DNA of 64,000 nucleotides from Shinella fusca. Its GTDB lineage: Bacteria > Pseudomonadota > Alphaproteobacteria > Rhizobiales > Rhizobiaceae. Below the pieces are notes generated by a model. The model did no database searches and was not told where the DNA came from. It saw only the letters and a program-made list of their open reading frames with translations. Within the stretch, counting starts at the first letter, position 1; every line of letters begins with the position of its first letter. The stretch spans positions 62,001 to 126,000 of the forward strand of contig NZ_JACHIK010000012.1 of assembly GCF_014203155.1 (NCBI RefSeq). The letters run 5' to 3'. Shown here piece after piece: positions 31,461-39,932 of this stretch. A program made the translations under genes and the position numbers.

Positions 31461-32999
31461 ATGGAAAATATCGGTCTCCTCATGGAAGGCTTCGGCCATA
31501 TCCTGAGCTTCAACCACATCCTGCTCATGATGCTCGGCGTCACGCTCGGCATCCTGGTGGGCGTGCTGCCGGGCCTCGGCGCGCCGAACGGCGTGTCGCT
31601 GCTCCTGCCGCTCACCTTCTCGATGGACCCGATCTCCGCCATCATCCTGCTCTCCTGCATGTACTGGGGCGCGCTCTTCGGCGGATCGACCACCTCCATC
31701 CTCTTCAATATCCCGGGCGAACCCTCCTCCGTCGCGACGACCTTCGACGGCTATCCGCTGGCGAGAAAGGGCGAGGCGAGCCGCGCTCTGACGCTCGCCT
31801 TCGTGTCGGCCGGCCTCGGCGCGCTGGCCGGCGTCGTGATGATCACGCTGCTTTCCGGCTGGGTCGCCAATTTCGCGCTGCGCTTCTCCTCGCCGGAATA
31901 TTTCGCCGTCTACTTCCTCGCCTTCGCCAGCTTCATCTCGATGGGCGCCCAGTCGCCGTTCAAGACGCTGGTGTCGATGATGGTGGGCTTCGCGCTCGCT
32001 TCCGTCGGCATGGACACCATTTCCGGCAACCTGCGCCTGACCTTCGACATTCCCGAGCTCATCAAGGGCGTCTCCTTCCTCGTCGCCGTCATGGGCCTCT
32101 TCGGCATCGGCGAACTGCTGCTGACGGCGGAAGAGGGCCTGCGCTTCGACGGGATCAAGGCGCGCGTCAGGCTCTCCGAGATCGGCCGTACCCTGATCGA
32201 GATGCCCCGCTACTGGTTCACCATCGGCCGCTCCATGCTGATCGGCATCTGGATGGGCATCACGCCGGCGGGCCCCACCGCCGCTTCCTTCATGAGCTAC
32301 GGCGTCGCCCGCCGCTCGGCCCGCGACAAGTCGCAGTTCGGCAAGGGCGATCCGCGCGGCATCGTCGCGCCGGAGACGGCCGACCATTCCGCCGGCACCT
32401 CCGCGCTCCTGCCCATGCTCGCGCTCGGCGTGCCGGGTTCAGCGACGGCGGCGGTCATGATGGGCGGGCTGATGATCTGGGGCCTTACCCCCGGCCCGAC
32501 GCTCTTCACCGATAGGCCGGATTTCGTCTGGGGCCTCATCGCCTCCATGTATCTCGGCAACATCGTCGCCGTGATCCTCGTCATCGCCACCGTGCCGCTC
32601 TATGCCTCGATCCTGCGCATTCCCTTCGCCATCATCGGGCCGGTCATCGTCGCCGTCATCTTCTCCGGCGCCTACCAGGTCGGCAATGCGGTGAGCGACA
32701 TGTGGCTCGTGCTCGTCTTCGGCCTGCTCGGATACGTCTTCAAGAAGCTCGACTATCCGCTCGCCCCGCTCGTGCTCGCCATGGTGCTCGGCGACAAGGC
32801 GGAGGATGCGTTCCGCCAGTCCATGCTGCTGTCCAACGGCAAACTCTCGGTCTTCTGGTCGAACGGGCTGGTAACGACGCTGATGCTGGTCGGCCTTGCG
32901 CTGCTCCTCTCCCCGCTCGTCTTCTGGCTCCTCGGCATCTCGCGCCGCCGCAGGCTGGGTGTCCCCAAGCCCCCGCAAGACGGAACGCCGGCGGCCTGA
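31461..32999 (+). CDS. tctA: TctA-type large membrane subunit
   Basis: A 512-residue, twelve-helix permease of the tripartite tricarboxylate transporter family, with the GVLPGLGAPNGVSLLLPL motif and its second-half counterpart GITPAGPTAASFMSYG, plus the STTSILFNIPGEP loop. It imports the substrate delivered by TctC using the ion gradient. GGAGGAAAGAC precedes the ATG. Confidence 0.92.
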   Translation: MENIGLLMEGFGHILSFNHILLMMLGVTLGILVGVLPGLGAPNGVSLLLPLTFSMDPISAIILLSCMYWGALFGGSTTSILFNIPGEPSSVATTFDGYPLARKGEASRALTLAFVSAGLGALAGVVMITLLSGWVANFALRFSSPEYFAVYFLAFASFISMGAQSPFKTLVSMMVGFALASVGMDTISGNLRLTFDIPELIKGVSFLVAVMGLFGIGELLLTAEEGLRFDGIKARVRLSEIGRTLIEMPRYWFTIGRSMLIGIWMGITPAGPTAASFMSYGVARRSARDKSQFGKGDPRGIVAPETADHSAGTSALLPMLALGVPGSATAAVMMGGLMIWGLTPGPTLFTDRPDFVWGLIASMYLGNIVAVILVIATVPLYASILRIPFAIIGPVIVAVIFSGAYQVGNAVSDMWLVLVFGLLGYVFKKLDYPLAPLVLAMVLGDKAEDAFRQSMLLSNGKLSVFWSNGLVTTLMLVGLALLLSPLVFWLLGISRRRRLGVPKPPQDGTPAA

Positions 33000-33036
33000 T
33001 CCGCCGGCTCCCCACCCCCCATTCCAGGAGTTCGCA

Positions 33037-33975
33037 ATGACCGCCTCTGCCCCCGCATGGACCCGCGAAACATGGCCGATCGCCGCCGCCATGATCCAGT
33101 ATCCGAACGTCCTTGCCGACGGCCGCTCGGTCCAGGAACAGTCCGTCGAGGAATGGGCCGCGACGCTCGACGACGTCGTCGATGCCGGCTTCACGGAGCT
33201 CGACCCGACGGATAGCTGGCTGCGGCTCGCCGACCTTTCCCCGGCGCGGCGCGACGATTTCATGGCGCTTGCCCGCTCGCTCGGGCTGACCGTCCCGGCG
33301 ATCTCGACCTCGCGCCGTAGCGTCATCGACGCCGTCCATGGCGATGCCTATCTCGCCTACTGCCACCGGGTCATCGATACGGCGAAGGCAATCGGCGCCG
33401 GCGCGGTCTCCTTCGGCCTCTTCGAGCCGCTGACGGAGGCGCAGAAGAAGGCGCTCTGGTTCTGGACGGTGGACGGTGCGAAGAACCCGGACGATCCCGC
33501 CGTCTGGCAGAAGGCCGTGGCGCGCATCCGCGAGCTCGGCCGCCACGCGGAGGAGCTCGGCATCGAGGTTTCGCTGGAAATGTACGAGGACACCTATCTC
33601 GGCACGGCCGACAGCAGCGTGCGCTTCGTCGAGGAGGTCGGCCTGCCGAATGTCGGCATCAACGCCGACCTCGGCAACCTCATCCGCCTGCACCGTCCCG
33701 TCGAGCACTGGCAGGCGATGATGGCGAAGGTCGCCCCCTTCACGAAATACTGGCACGTCAAGAATTATACGCGCGTCGAGGATCCGGGCACGGGCGCCAT
33801 CATCACCCATCCGGCCCCGCTGGAATCGGGGCTCATCAACTACCGGGCCGCCATCCGCACGGCGCTCGACCACGGCTTCAACAGCGCCTTCCTCTGCGAG
33901 CATTACGGCGGCGACGGCCTCACCGTTTCGGCCGCCAACCGCGATTACCTGCGGCGCATCCTGCCGCGCCGCTGA
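33037..33975 (+). CDS. Sugar phosphate isomerase/epimerase family protein (TIM barrel)
   Basis: A 312-residue AP-endonuclease-2-type TIM barrel with metal-ligand candidates in VSLEMYEDT (Glu), VGINADLGN (Asp), YWHVKNY (His) and FLCEHYGGD (Glu). Such proteins isomerise, epimerise or dehydrate sugars and inositols. Its position between tctA and the DhaKL-like kinase makes it part of the same catabolic pathway. The exact reaction cannot be stated. Start at 33037 after CAGGAGTTCGCA. Confidence 0.75.
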   Translation: MTASAPAWTRETWPIAAAMIQYPNVLADGRSVQEQSVEEWAATLDDVVDAGFTELDPTDSWLRLADLSPARRDDFMALARSLGLTVPAISTSRRSVIDAVHGDAYLAYCHRVIDTAKAIGAGAVSFGLFEPLTEAQKKALWFWTVDGAKNPDDPAVWQKAVARIRELGRHAEELGIEVSLEMYEDTYLGTADSSVRFVEEVGLPNVGINADLGNLIRLHRPVEHWQAMMAKVAPFTKYWHVKNYTRVEDPGTGAIITHPAPLESGLINYRAAIRTALDHGFNSAFLCEHYGGDGLTVSAANRDYLRRILPRR

Positions 33976-34007
33976 AACACGATCACAGAACGCGAGAGAC
34001 GATTACG

Positions 34008-35708
34008 ATGACCACCATCTTCGATGCTCCGGAGGACTTCGCGGCGACGGCCCTTGCCGGCTTTGCCGAACTCTACAGCCGCCATGTCCGCCTCGTGCGC
34101 GGCGGCGTGGTGCGCGCGACGGCCGTGCCGAAGGGCAAGGTCTCCGTCGTCGTCGGCGGCGGCTCCGGGCACTATCCGGCCTTCGCCGGCTATGTCGGCC
34201 CCGGCATGGCGGACGCGGCGGTGGCCGGCGACGTCTTCGCCTCACCCTCGACGGCGGCCGTCGCCCGCGTCTGCCGCCAGGCCCATCGCGGCGGCGGCAT
34301 CCTGCTCGGCTTCGGCAACTATGCCGGCGACGTGCTGAATTTCGGCGTCGCCGCCGAGCGGCTGCGCTCCGAGGGCATCGACGTGCGCATCGTCCCGGTC
34401 ACCGACGACGTGGCGAGCGCGCCGGCCGAGGCCCATGCCAAGCGCCGCGGCATCGCGGGCGACCTCGTCGTCTTCAAGATCGCCGGCGCGGCGGCCGAGG
34501 CCGGCCTTTCGCTCGACGAGGTCGAGCGCATCGCACGCCGCGCCAACGACCGCACGGTCTCCTTCGGCGTCGCCTTCGACGGCTGCACCCTGCCGGGTGC
34601 GGGCGGGCCGCTCTTTTCCGTGCCCGAGGGGCGCATGGCGCTCGGCCTCGGCATCCACGGCGAGCCGGGCATCAAGGAAGAAGCCATCGTTTCGGCGCGC
34701 GAGCTTGCCGGCCTCCTCACCGGCAAGCTCCTCGCCGAGCGCCCGGCCGGCGCCAGACGCGTCGCGGCCCTTCTCAACGGCCTCGGCTCCACGAAATACG
34801 AGGAACTCTTCGTCCTCTGGACCACGATCTCCCGGCTCCTGAAGGATGCGGGGCTGGAGATCGTGGCGCCCGAAGCCGGCGAATTCGTCACCAGCCTCGA
34901 CATGCAGGGCTGCTCGCTGACGCTGACCTGGCTCGACGGCGAACTCGAAACCTACTGGAAGGCGGCCTGCGACACGCCGGTGCTGAAGCGCGGCGGCGAG
35001 ATCCGCACCGTGCCGGCCACCGACACGATCGCGAACGAGGATGCGACGCCCGTTTTCGGCCCTGCCTCCGCCGGATCGAAGGAAGGCGCAGCCTGCATCG
35101 CCCGGCTCGTCGGCCATGTCGCCGATGCGCTCCGGGATGCGGAAGACGAACTCGGCCGCATCGACGCGCAGGCCGGCGACGGCGACCATGGCCAGGGCAT
35201 GCGCCGGGGCTCGGCCGCCGCACGCGATGCCATCGAATATGCGGTGACGGCCGGCGCAGGGGCCGCCAGCGCGCTCGCCATTGCGGGCGATGCCTGGGCG
35301 GATCGCGCAGGCGGCACCTCCGGCGCCATCTGGGGCCTATTGCTGCGCGCATGGAGCAACGCGCTCTCCGACGAGGACGGGATGGACGAAGCCGCCGTCG
35401 TCAGGGGCGCGCGCCTCGCGCTCGACGGTGTGACGCGCCTCGGCCGCGCCCGCGTCGGCGACAAGACGCTGGTGGACGCGCTGGTGCCCTTCGTGGAAAC
35501 GCTGGAAGCCGCCTTTGCGGCCGGCAAGCCGCTGAAAGCGGCCTGGGCCGACGCGGCGGAAGCGGCGCGGGCGGCGGCCGTCGCGACCGCCGGGCTCACG
35601 CCGAAGCTCGGCCGCGCCCGTCCGCTCGCCGAACGCAGCATCGGCCATCCGGATGCCGGCGCCGTCTCGCTGGCGCTGGTGGCAGGGGTGGTCGGCGCAT
35701 CGCTGTAA
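34008..35708 (+). CDS. Dihydroxyacetone kinase family protein (DhaK-DhaL fusion)
   Basis: A 566-residue ATP-dependent kinase. The N-terminal DhaK domain has GGGSGHYPAFAGYVGPGM and a GIHGEPG loop with the histidine that binds the carbonyl substrate covalently. The C-terminal DhaL domain has AGDGDHGQGM, with the aspartates that bind Mg-ATP. This single-chain form phosphorylates dihydroxyacetone or C4 ketoses such as erythrulose. In this operon, with a PdxA-like dehydrogenase, a ketose or keto-acid of an acid-sugar pathway is plausible. About 150 bp separate it from gnd. Confidence 0.88.
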   Translation: MTTIFDAPEDFAATALAGFAELYSRHVRLVRGGVVRATAVPKGKVSVVVGGGSGHYPAFAGYVGPGMADAAVAGDVFASPSTAAVARVCRQAHRGGGILLGFGNYAGDVLNFGVAAERLRSEGIDVRIVPVTDDVASAPAEAHAKRRGIAGDLVVFKIAGAAAEAGLSLDEVERIARRANDRTVSFGVAFDGCTLPGAGGPLFSVPEGRMALGLGIHGEPGIKEEAIVSARELAGLLTGKLLAERPAGARRVAALLNGLGSTKYEELFVLWTTISRLLKDAGLEIVAPEAGEFVTSLDMQGCSLTLTWLDGELETYWKAACDTPVLKRGGEIRTVPATDTIANEDATPVFGPASAGSKEGAACIARLVGHVADALRDAEDELGRIDAQAGDGDHGQGMRRGSAAARDAIEYAVTAGAGAASALAIAGDAWADRAGGTSGAIWGLLLRAWSNALSDEDGMDEAAVVRGARLALDGVTRLGRARVGDKTLVDALVPFVETLEAAFAAGKPLKAAWADAAEAARAAAVATAGLTPKLGRARPLAERSIGHPDAGAVSLALVAGVVGASL

Positions 35709-35859
35709 AGCCTTCAACCCCTTGAAGGAAAAAGAAGTGCCGAACTCTTCTTTAGGGTTGAAAGCGAGCGCCGGGCAGGCATGATTTCCGTTATCGCCGT
35801 CACGCCGGATCGATGATCCGTTCGCCGTGGACGTGCCTGGTCTCGGAAAGGACATTGCC

Positions 35860-36864
35860 ATGCAGATCGGAATGATGGGCTTGGGGCGCATGGGCGCCAA
35901 CATGGTGCGGCGCCTGATGGCGGACGGCCACGAATGCGTGGTCTACGACATCAATGCGGCCGCCGTCTCGGCCCTCGTTTCCGAAGGTGCGACCGGCGCG
36001 GCCTCCATGGAGGATTTCGTCGCCGGCCTCTCCAAGCCCGCCTGCGTCTGGCTGATGCTGCCGGCCGCGATCACCGGCCGGATCGCCGGGGAGGTCGCCG
36101 CGCTGATGCAGCCCGGCGACATCATCGTCGACGGCGGCAACTCCCATTACCAGGATGCCGTCGACATCGCCGGCAAGCTGGAGCCGAAAGGCATAAGCTT
36201 CGTCGACGTCGGCACGAGCGGCGGCGTGTGGGGCCGCGAGCGCGGCTATTGCCTGATGATCGGCGGTCCGGACGAGGCCGTGCGCCATCTCGACCCCATC
36301 TTCGCAACCCTCGCGCCGGGCGCCGACGCGGGCGCGACACCCGCGGCAAGCGAGGGCACGGCCCCCTACGGCTATCTCCATTGCGGGCCGAGCGGCGCCG
36401 GCCACTTCGTCAAGATGGTGCATAACGGCATCGAATACGGCGTGATGGCCGCCTATGCCGAGGGCATCAACATTCTGAAGGCCGCCAATGCCGGCAAGCG
36501 CAGGCGCGAGGCGGACGCGGAGACGAGCCCGCTCAAGGACCCGCAATACTACCAGTTCGATATCGACCTTGCCGCTGTCACCGAGGTCTGGCGGCACGGC
36601 AGCGTCATCGGCTCCTGGCTGCTCGACCTGACGGCGGGCGTGCTGAAGGACGATCCGGCGCTCGCCAATTTCGGCGGGCGCGTCTCGGATTCCGGCGAGG
36701 GCCGCTGGACGCTGAAGGCGGCGATCGACACGGGCGTTCCCGCCCCCGTGCTCTCCTCCGCGCTCTTCGACCGCTTCAGCTCGCAAGGCGAATCCGCCTT
36801 CGCCGACAAGCTCCTCTCCGCCATGCGCTTCGCCTTCGGCGGCCATGTCGAGAAGAAGAAATGA
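35860..36864 (+). CDS. gnd: 6-phosphogluconate dehydrogenase, decarboxylating (short GndA type)
   Basis: A 334-residue enzyme of the short, often NAD-preferring class. It has the nucleotide loop [14 protein letters not shown] (residues 5-18), [29 protein letters not shown], and [12 protein letters not shown] with the catalytic Lys and substrate-binding His-Asn. It oxidises 6-phosphogluconate to ribulose-5-phosphate. The start at 35860 (MQIGMMGLG) follows AAAGGACATTGCC. It overlaps the zwf frame and is translated just before it. A separate promoter in the 151-bp gap after the kinase gene is possible. Confidence 0.9.
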   Translation: MQIGMMGLGRMGANMVRRLMADGHECVVYDINAAAVSALVSEGATGAASMEDFVAGLSKPACVWLMLPAAITGRIAGEVAALMQPGDIIVDGGNSHYQDAVDIAGKLEPKGISFVDVGTSGGVWGRERGYCLMIGGPDEAVRHLDPIFATLAPGADAGATPAASEGTAPYGYLHCGPSGAGHFVKMVHNGIEYGVMAAYAEGINILKAANAGKRRREADAETSPLKDPQYYQFDIDLAAVTEVWRHGSVIGSWLLDLTAGVLKDDPALANFGGRVSDSGEGRWTLKAAIDTGVPAPVLSSALFDRFSSQGESAFADKLLSAMRFAFGGHVEKKK

Positions 36865-36878
36865 CGGGAGAGGGCACG

Positions 36879-38276
36879 ATGGACGGACGTTCCGACGGAC
36901 TGGTGCTGTTCGGCGCGACGGGAGACCTCGCGCACAAGAAGATTTTCCCCGCCCTCTACCGCATGGTGGAGCGCGGGCATCTCGATGAACCCGTCATCGG
37001 CATCGCCTACGATCCGTGGCCGCTCGAAAAGCTGGTGGAACGCGCCCGCGACGGCATCGCCAACGCCTTCGGATCAGTCGACGAGAGGGTCTTCGCCAAG
37101 CTCGCCTCGCTCCTGACCTATGTCAGCGGCGACTACCGCGACAAGGCGACCTTCGACAGGCTGAAGGCGGCGATCGGCAAGCGCCGGCACTGGCTCTTCT
37201 ATCTCGCCGTTCCGCCGAGCATGTTCGAGACCGTCGTCACGGGCCTGCAGCAGACGGGCCTTGCGACGGACGGGCGGCTGATGGTGGAAAAGCCCTTCGG
37301 ACGCGACCTGCAATCGGCCCAGGCGCTCAACGCCATCCTGCACGGGGCTTTCGCGGAGAAGGCGATCTTCCGCATCGACCACTACCTCGGCAAGGAGGCG
37401 GTGCAGAACCTCCTCTATTTCCGCTTCGCCAATTCCTTCCTGGAGCCGATGTGGAACCGCAACCACGTCGAGAGCGTCGAGATCACCATGGCCGAGGATT
37501 TCGGCGTGGAAGGCCGCGGCAAGTTCTACGACGAGGTCGGGTGCCTGCGCGACGTCATCCAGAACCACCTGCTCAACGCCCTCCTGCTGCTGGCCATGGA
37601 GCCGCCCGCCGGCCGCACGGCCGACGACCTGATCGACGAGAAGGTGCAGGTGCTGAAGGCGGTGCGCACGCTCCGCAGGCAGGATGTGGTGCGGGGCCAG
37701 TTCAAGGGCTATCTCGACGAGCCGGGCGTCCGGGAGAACTCGCCGGCCGAGACCTTCGCGGCCGTGCGCTTCCATGTCGATACCTGGCGGTGGGAAGGCG
37801 TTCCCTTCTACATCCGCGCCGGCAAGAACCTGCCGGTCCACGCGACGGAGATCGTCGTGCGCCTGAAGCGCCCGCCGCTCGACGTGTTCGACACGCTTCG
37901 CCCCGACGACGCCAATTACCTGCGCTTCCGCATCTCCCCACAGGTCGCCGTCGCGCTCGGCGCAAGGCGCAAGGCCGCAGGCGATGCCATGGTCGGCGAG
38001 CCCGTCGAATTGCTGGCCGTCGACGACGACACCGGCGACATGACGCCGTACGAGCGGCTGATCGGCGACGCGATGAACGGCAACGCACAGCTTTTCACCC
38101 GGCAGGACGCCAGCGAGATCGCCTGGCGCATCGTCGAGCCCGTGCTGGACGATCCGGCGCCCCCGCCCCTCTACGAGCCCGGCACCTGGGGACCGGCCGA
38201 AGCGATGAAGGGCTTCGGCCCGCCGCATGGCTGGCACGACATCTCCGCACCGGCTGCAAAGGCGGGCGGAACGTAG
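36879..38276 (+). CDS. zwf: Glucose-6-phosphate 1-dehydrogenase
   Basis: A 465-residue enzyme (somewhat shorter than the common 490) with the nucleotide-binding [22 protein letters not shown] and the diagnostic active-site RIDHYLGKE. It oxidises glucose-6-phosphate to the lactone. The ATG at 36879 is preferred because GGGAGAGG precedes it; an ATG at 36861 overlapping the gnd stop (ATGA) has only a weak ribosome site. The gnd-zwf pair lacks the usual pgl or edd partner in the window. Confidence 0.92.
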   Translation: MDGRSDGLVLFGATGDLAHKKIFPALYRMVERGHLDEPVIGIAYDPWPLEKLVERARDGIANAFGSVDERVFAKLASLLTYVSGDYRDKATFDRLKAAIGKRRHWLFYLAVPPSMFETVVTGLQQTGLATDGRLMVEKPFGRDLQSAQALNAILHGAFAEKAIFRIDHYLGKEAVQNLLYFRFANSFLEPMWNRNHVESVEITMAEDFGVEGRGKFYDEVGCLRDVIQNHLLNALLLLAMEPPAGRTADDLIDEKVQVLKAVRTLRRQDVVRGQFKGYLDEPGVRENSPAETFAAVRFHVDTWRWEGVPFYIRAGKNLPVHATEIVVRLKRPPLDVFDTLRPDDANYLRFRISPQVAVALGARRKAAGDAMVGEPVELLAVDDDTGDMTPYERLIGDAMNGNAQLFTRQDASEIAWRIVEPVLDDPAPPPLYEPGTWGPAEAMKGFGPPHGWHDISAPAAKAGGT

Positions 38277-38351
38277 GGAGGAGACGCCCTCGCCGTTGCA
38301 AAGCGTCCGGCAGTTCCTATCTCTTTAGCGGGAGGTCAAGGAGCAGCCGCG

Positions 38352-38603
38352 ATGAAGGAATTCGTCATCGATCTCGTATCGGACGATACGGTGGAAGTCT
38401 CTGTGCCGCACAGACGAAAGCGCGGTTTTTCAGGCGCGGCCGTCTGCGTCTGCTGCCAGCGGGCGGACCAGCCGATGGACGACGACGGCTGCGGCATTTG
38501 CGATGCATGCCTCGGTTTGCCCGTCCACGCGACGGACGGTCCGGACGGCCTTGAATTCCCCGACGCCTCTTCCCATCTATCGCTCACTGCCCGTCATCGA
38601 TGA
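38352..38603 (+). CDS. Small cysteine-rich (zinc-ribbon-like) protein, unknown
   Basis: An 83-residue protein with two cysteine clusters, VCVCC and CGICDAC, spaced by twelve residues (about residues 32-53), suggesting one zinc site. The N-terminus is acidic and the middle basic (HRRKRG). AAGGAG precedes the ATG. A strong intrinsic terminator (38653-38694) follows the gene. No family was recognised. Confidence 0.65.
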   Translation: MKEFVIDLVSDDTVEVSVPHRRKRGFSGAAVCVCCQRADQPMDDDGCGICDACLGLPVHATDGPDGLEFPDASSHLSLTARHR

Positions 38604-38652
38604 CTGCCTGCAGCGATGGTGCTCTGTCGCGCGTTCGTAGTCGTCCGGGTTG

Positions 38653-38694
38653 GAAGGGCGCTCCCCGAAAGGGTCGAGCGCCCTTCGTCTTTTT
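38653..38694 (+). terminator. Intrinsic terminator
   Basis: A perfect 11-bp stem (GAAGGGCGCTC 38653-38663 / GAGCGCCCTTC 38676-38686) with an inner CCC-GAAA-GGG, followed by GTCTTTTT. It ends the transcript of the small cysteine-rich gene. Confidence 0.85.
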
Positions 38695-38842
38695 GCGGGC
38701 ATGCCACGATAATGATTTGACTTCCTGCCGCGATGCGCCAGATCACCGCCGTTCCTCCGCTTTGGCGGAGGTGCCGGGTTGATCCGGGCAGCTTCCGCTG
38801 CGCCGGGTCCACCCGTCGAGTGAAATGCATGCAGGAAATGAA

Positions 38843-39133
38843 ATGCCCCTTATCAGGAAGACCGGCGCACCGGCGCCGAAGGAACTCGGACTGTTCTGGC
38901 CAATGCAGACGACCGAGGGAACGACCGTCGAGGTCTATGTCTATGCCAGCGCGCTGCAGGCGTTCGATCCGGACTCCGTTGGCCCGGTCGGGTTGCTCAA
39001 ACGGCACAGGCCTTTGCTCGAACGCATCGCGGGCGAGAAATACGATCCGAACGGCACCGGCCCGCTTCATATCACCGAAAACGACCTGCGCGCCGCCTCG
39101 TCCGGCGAGGCGGCAGCAGACGAGATCGGCTGA
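38843..39133 (+). CDS. DUF1488-like small protein
   Basis: A 96-residue soluble protein. The pattern of a short beta-rich N-terminal half (TTVEVYVYASALQAF) followed by KRHRPLLERIAGEKYDPNG and a terminal ITENDL resembles DUF1488 proteins common in rhizobia. The start at 38843 is preferred because AGGAAA lies just upstream; an ATG at 38825 is in frame. The function is unknown and the family link tentative. Confidence 0.55.
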   Translation: MPLIRKTGAPAPKELGLFWPMQTTEGTTVEVYVYASALQAFDPDSVGPVGLLKRHRPLLERIAGEKYDPNGTGPLHITENDLRAASSGEAAADEIG

Positions 39134-39161
39134 GACACACCCTGCGGCGGCACCGGCGGCA

Positions 39162-39479
39162 TCATCGCCCGTCCGCCGCAGGTCCTTCGACGCTCTTCGC
39201 CTTCATGGCGGCTTCGATCTGGCTTATCACCTTGGCCGCTTCCAGCAAGATGGCCCTCATCTCGTCGTCATAGAGATGCACCGGCATCCCGCCGGCCAGG
39301 ATGAGGTCCATGGCCTCGGCGGATTCCCGTAGCTGCGCCGGTGCGCCGAGCATGTCCCAGCCTTCCCTGATCGTGACGTAGGCCCGCCCGATCAGGCGCA
39401 GCTTCTCGCCTTCCGAAAGCGTCCGCACCTCGTCGGCCGCCCTGGTGAGTTCGGCAATAACGTCCGCGATGCTCTTCAC
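39162..39479 (-). CDS. Small helical protein, unknown
   Basis: A 105-residue, helix-rich protein (MKSIADVIAELTRAADEVR...), starting with GTG at 39479 after a GAGGTG Shine-Dalgarno. It is convergent with the DUF1488-like gene. No membrane segment, cysteine cluster or known motif is seen. Length, ribosome site and base composition support a real gene. Confidence 0.55.
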   Translation of the reverse strand: MKSIADVIAELTRAADEVRTLSEGEKLRLIGRAYVTIREGWDMLGAPAQLRESAEAMDLILAGGMPVHLYDDEMRAILLEAAKVISQIEAAMKAKSVEGPAADGR

Positions 39480-39645
39480 GGGTCACCTCGACTGCACGGC
39501 CTGCACGCAAGCGGCAGCGCTTCATCCTTTTAAAAAGGTAATGCTCATATTGGGCGAAACAAGGCCGTCCGCGCCTGTAGCGGCAATCTTCGCACAAGGA
39601 CGTCCATGCATCTTCCACCGCCATACCACCAGCACGGAGAAACCC

Positions 39646-39879
39646 TTGGACAACGGAACGGGCATCTTTGCATCGAGCACGGAGCGCATGGCCTGGAACA
39701 TCGCGGCACGCCACCTTCTCAGCGGGCAGACCGACCCCGTCGCGATGATCGTCGAGGGCATAGAGGAAGAGCGCCGGCGCTGCGTCGAACTGTTGCATGC
39801 CGCAGCCGGAGACGGCGCGGCGATTGCCTCCTGCCTTGCCGATCCCGACCGCGCGCGGCCGCTCTCCCCAGTCCGGTAA
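39646..39879 (+). CDS. Possible small protein, unknown
   Basis: A 77-codon frame starting with TTG at 39646, six bases after GGAG, and encoding a helical, Glu/Arg-rich peptide (IVEGIEEERRRCVELLHAA). It ends 54 bp before the convergent nasA. The weak start and the lack of similarity make it a tentative call; an ATG at 39688 is an alternative start. Confidence 0.4.
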   Translation: MDNGTGIFASSTERMAWNIAARHLLSGQTDPVAMIVEGIEEERRRCVELLHAAAGDGAAIASCLADPDRARPLSPVR

Positions 39880-39932
39880 TCCCGCCTCTGTTCACGCCGT
39901 CAGAGCCGACGCCCGCGTGATAAGCGGCCGCC

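Noticed and set aside
35711-35728. CCTTCAA-CCCC-TTGAAGG hairpin after the kinase gene
   Set aside because: Only 7 bp of stem and followed by A-rich rather than T-rich sequence on the plus strand, so not called as a terminator.
39526-39538. CCTTTT-A-AAAAGG palindrome
   Set aside because: Short and AT-rich, not paired with another copy or a clear promoter, so function cannot be supported.
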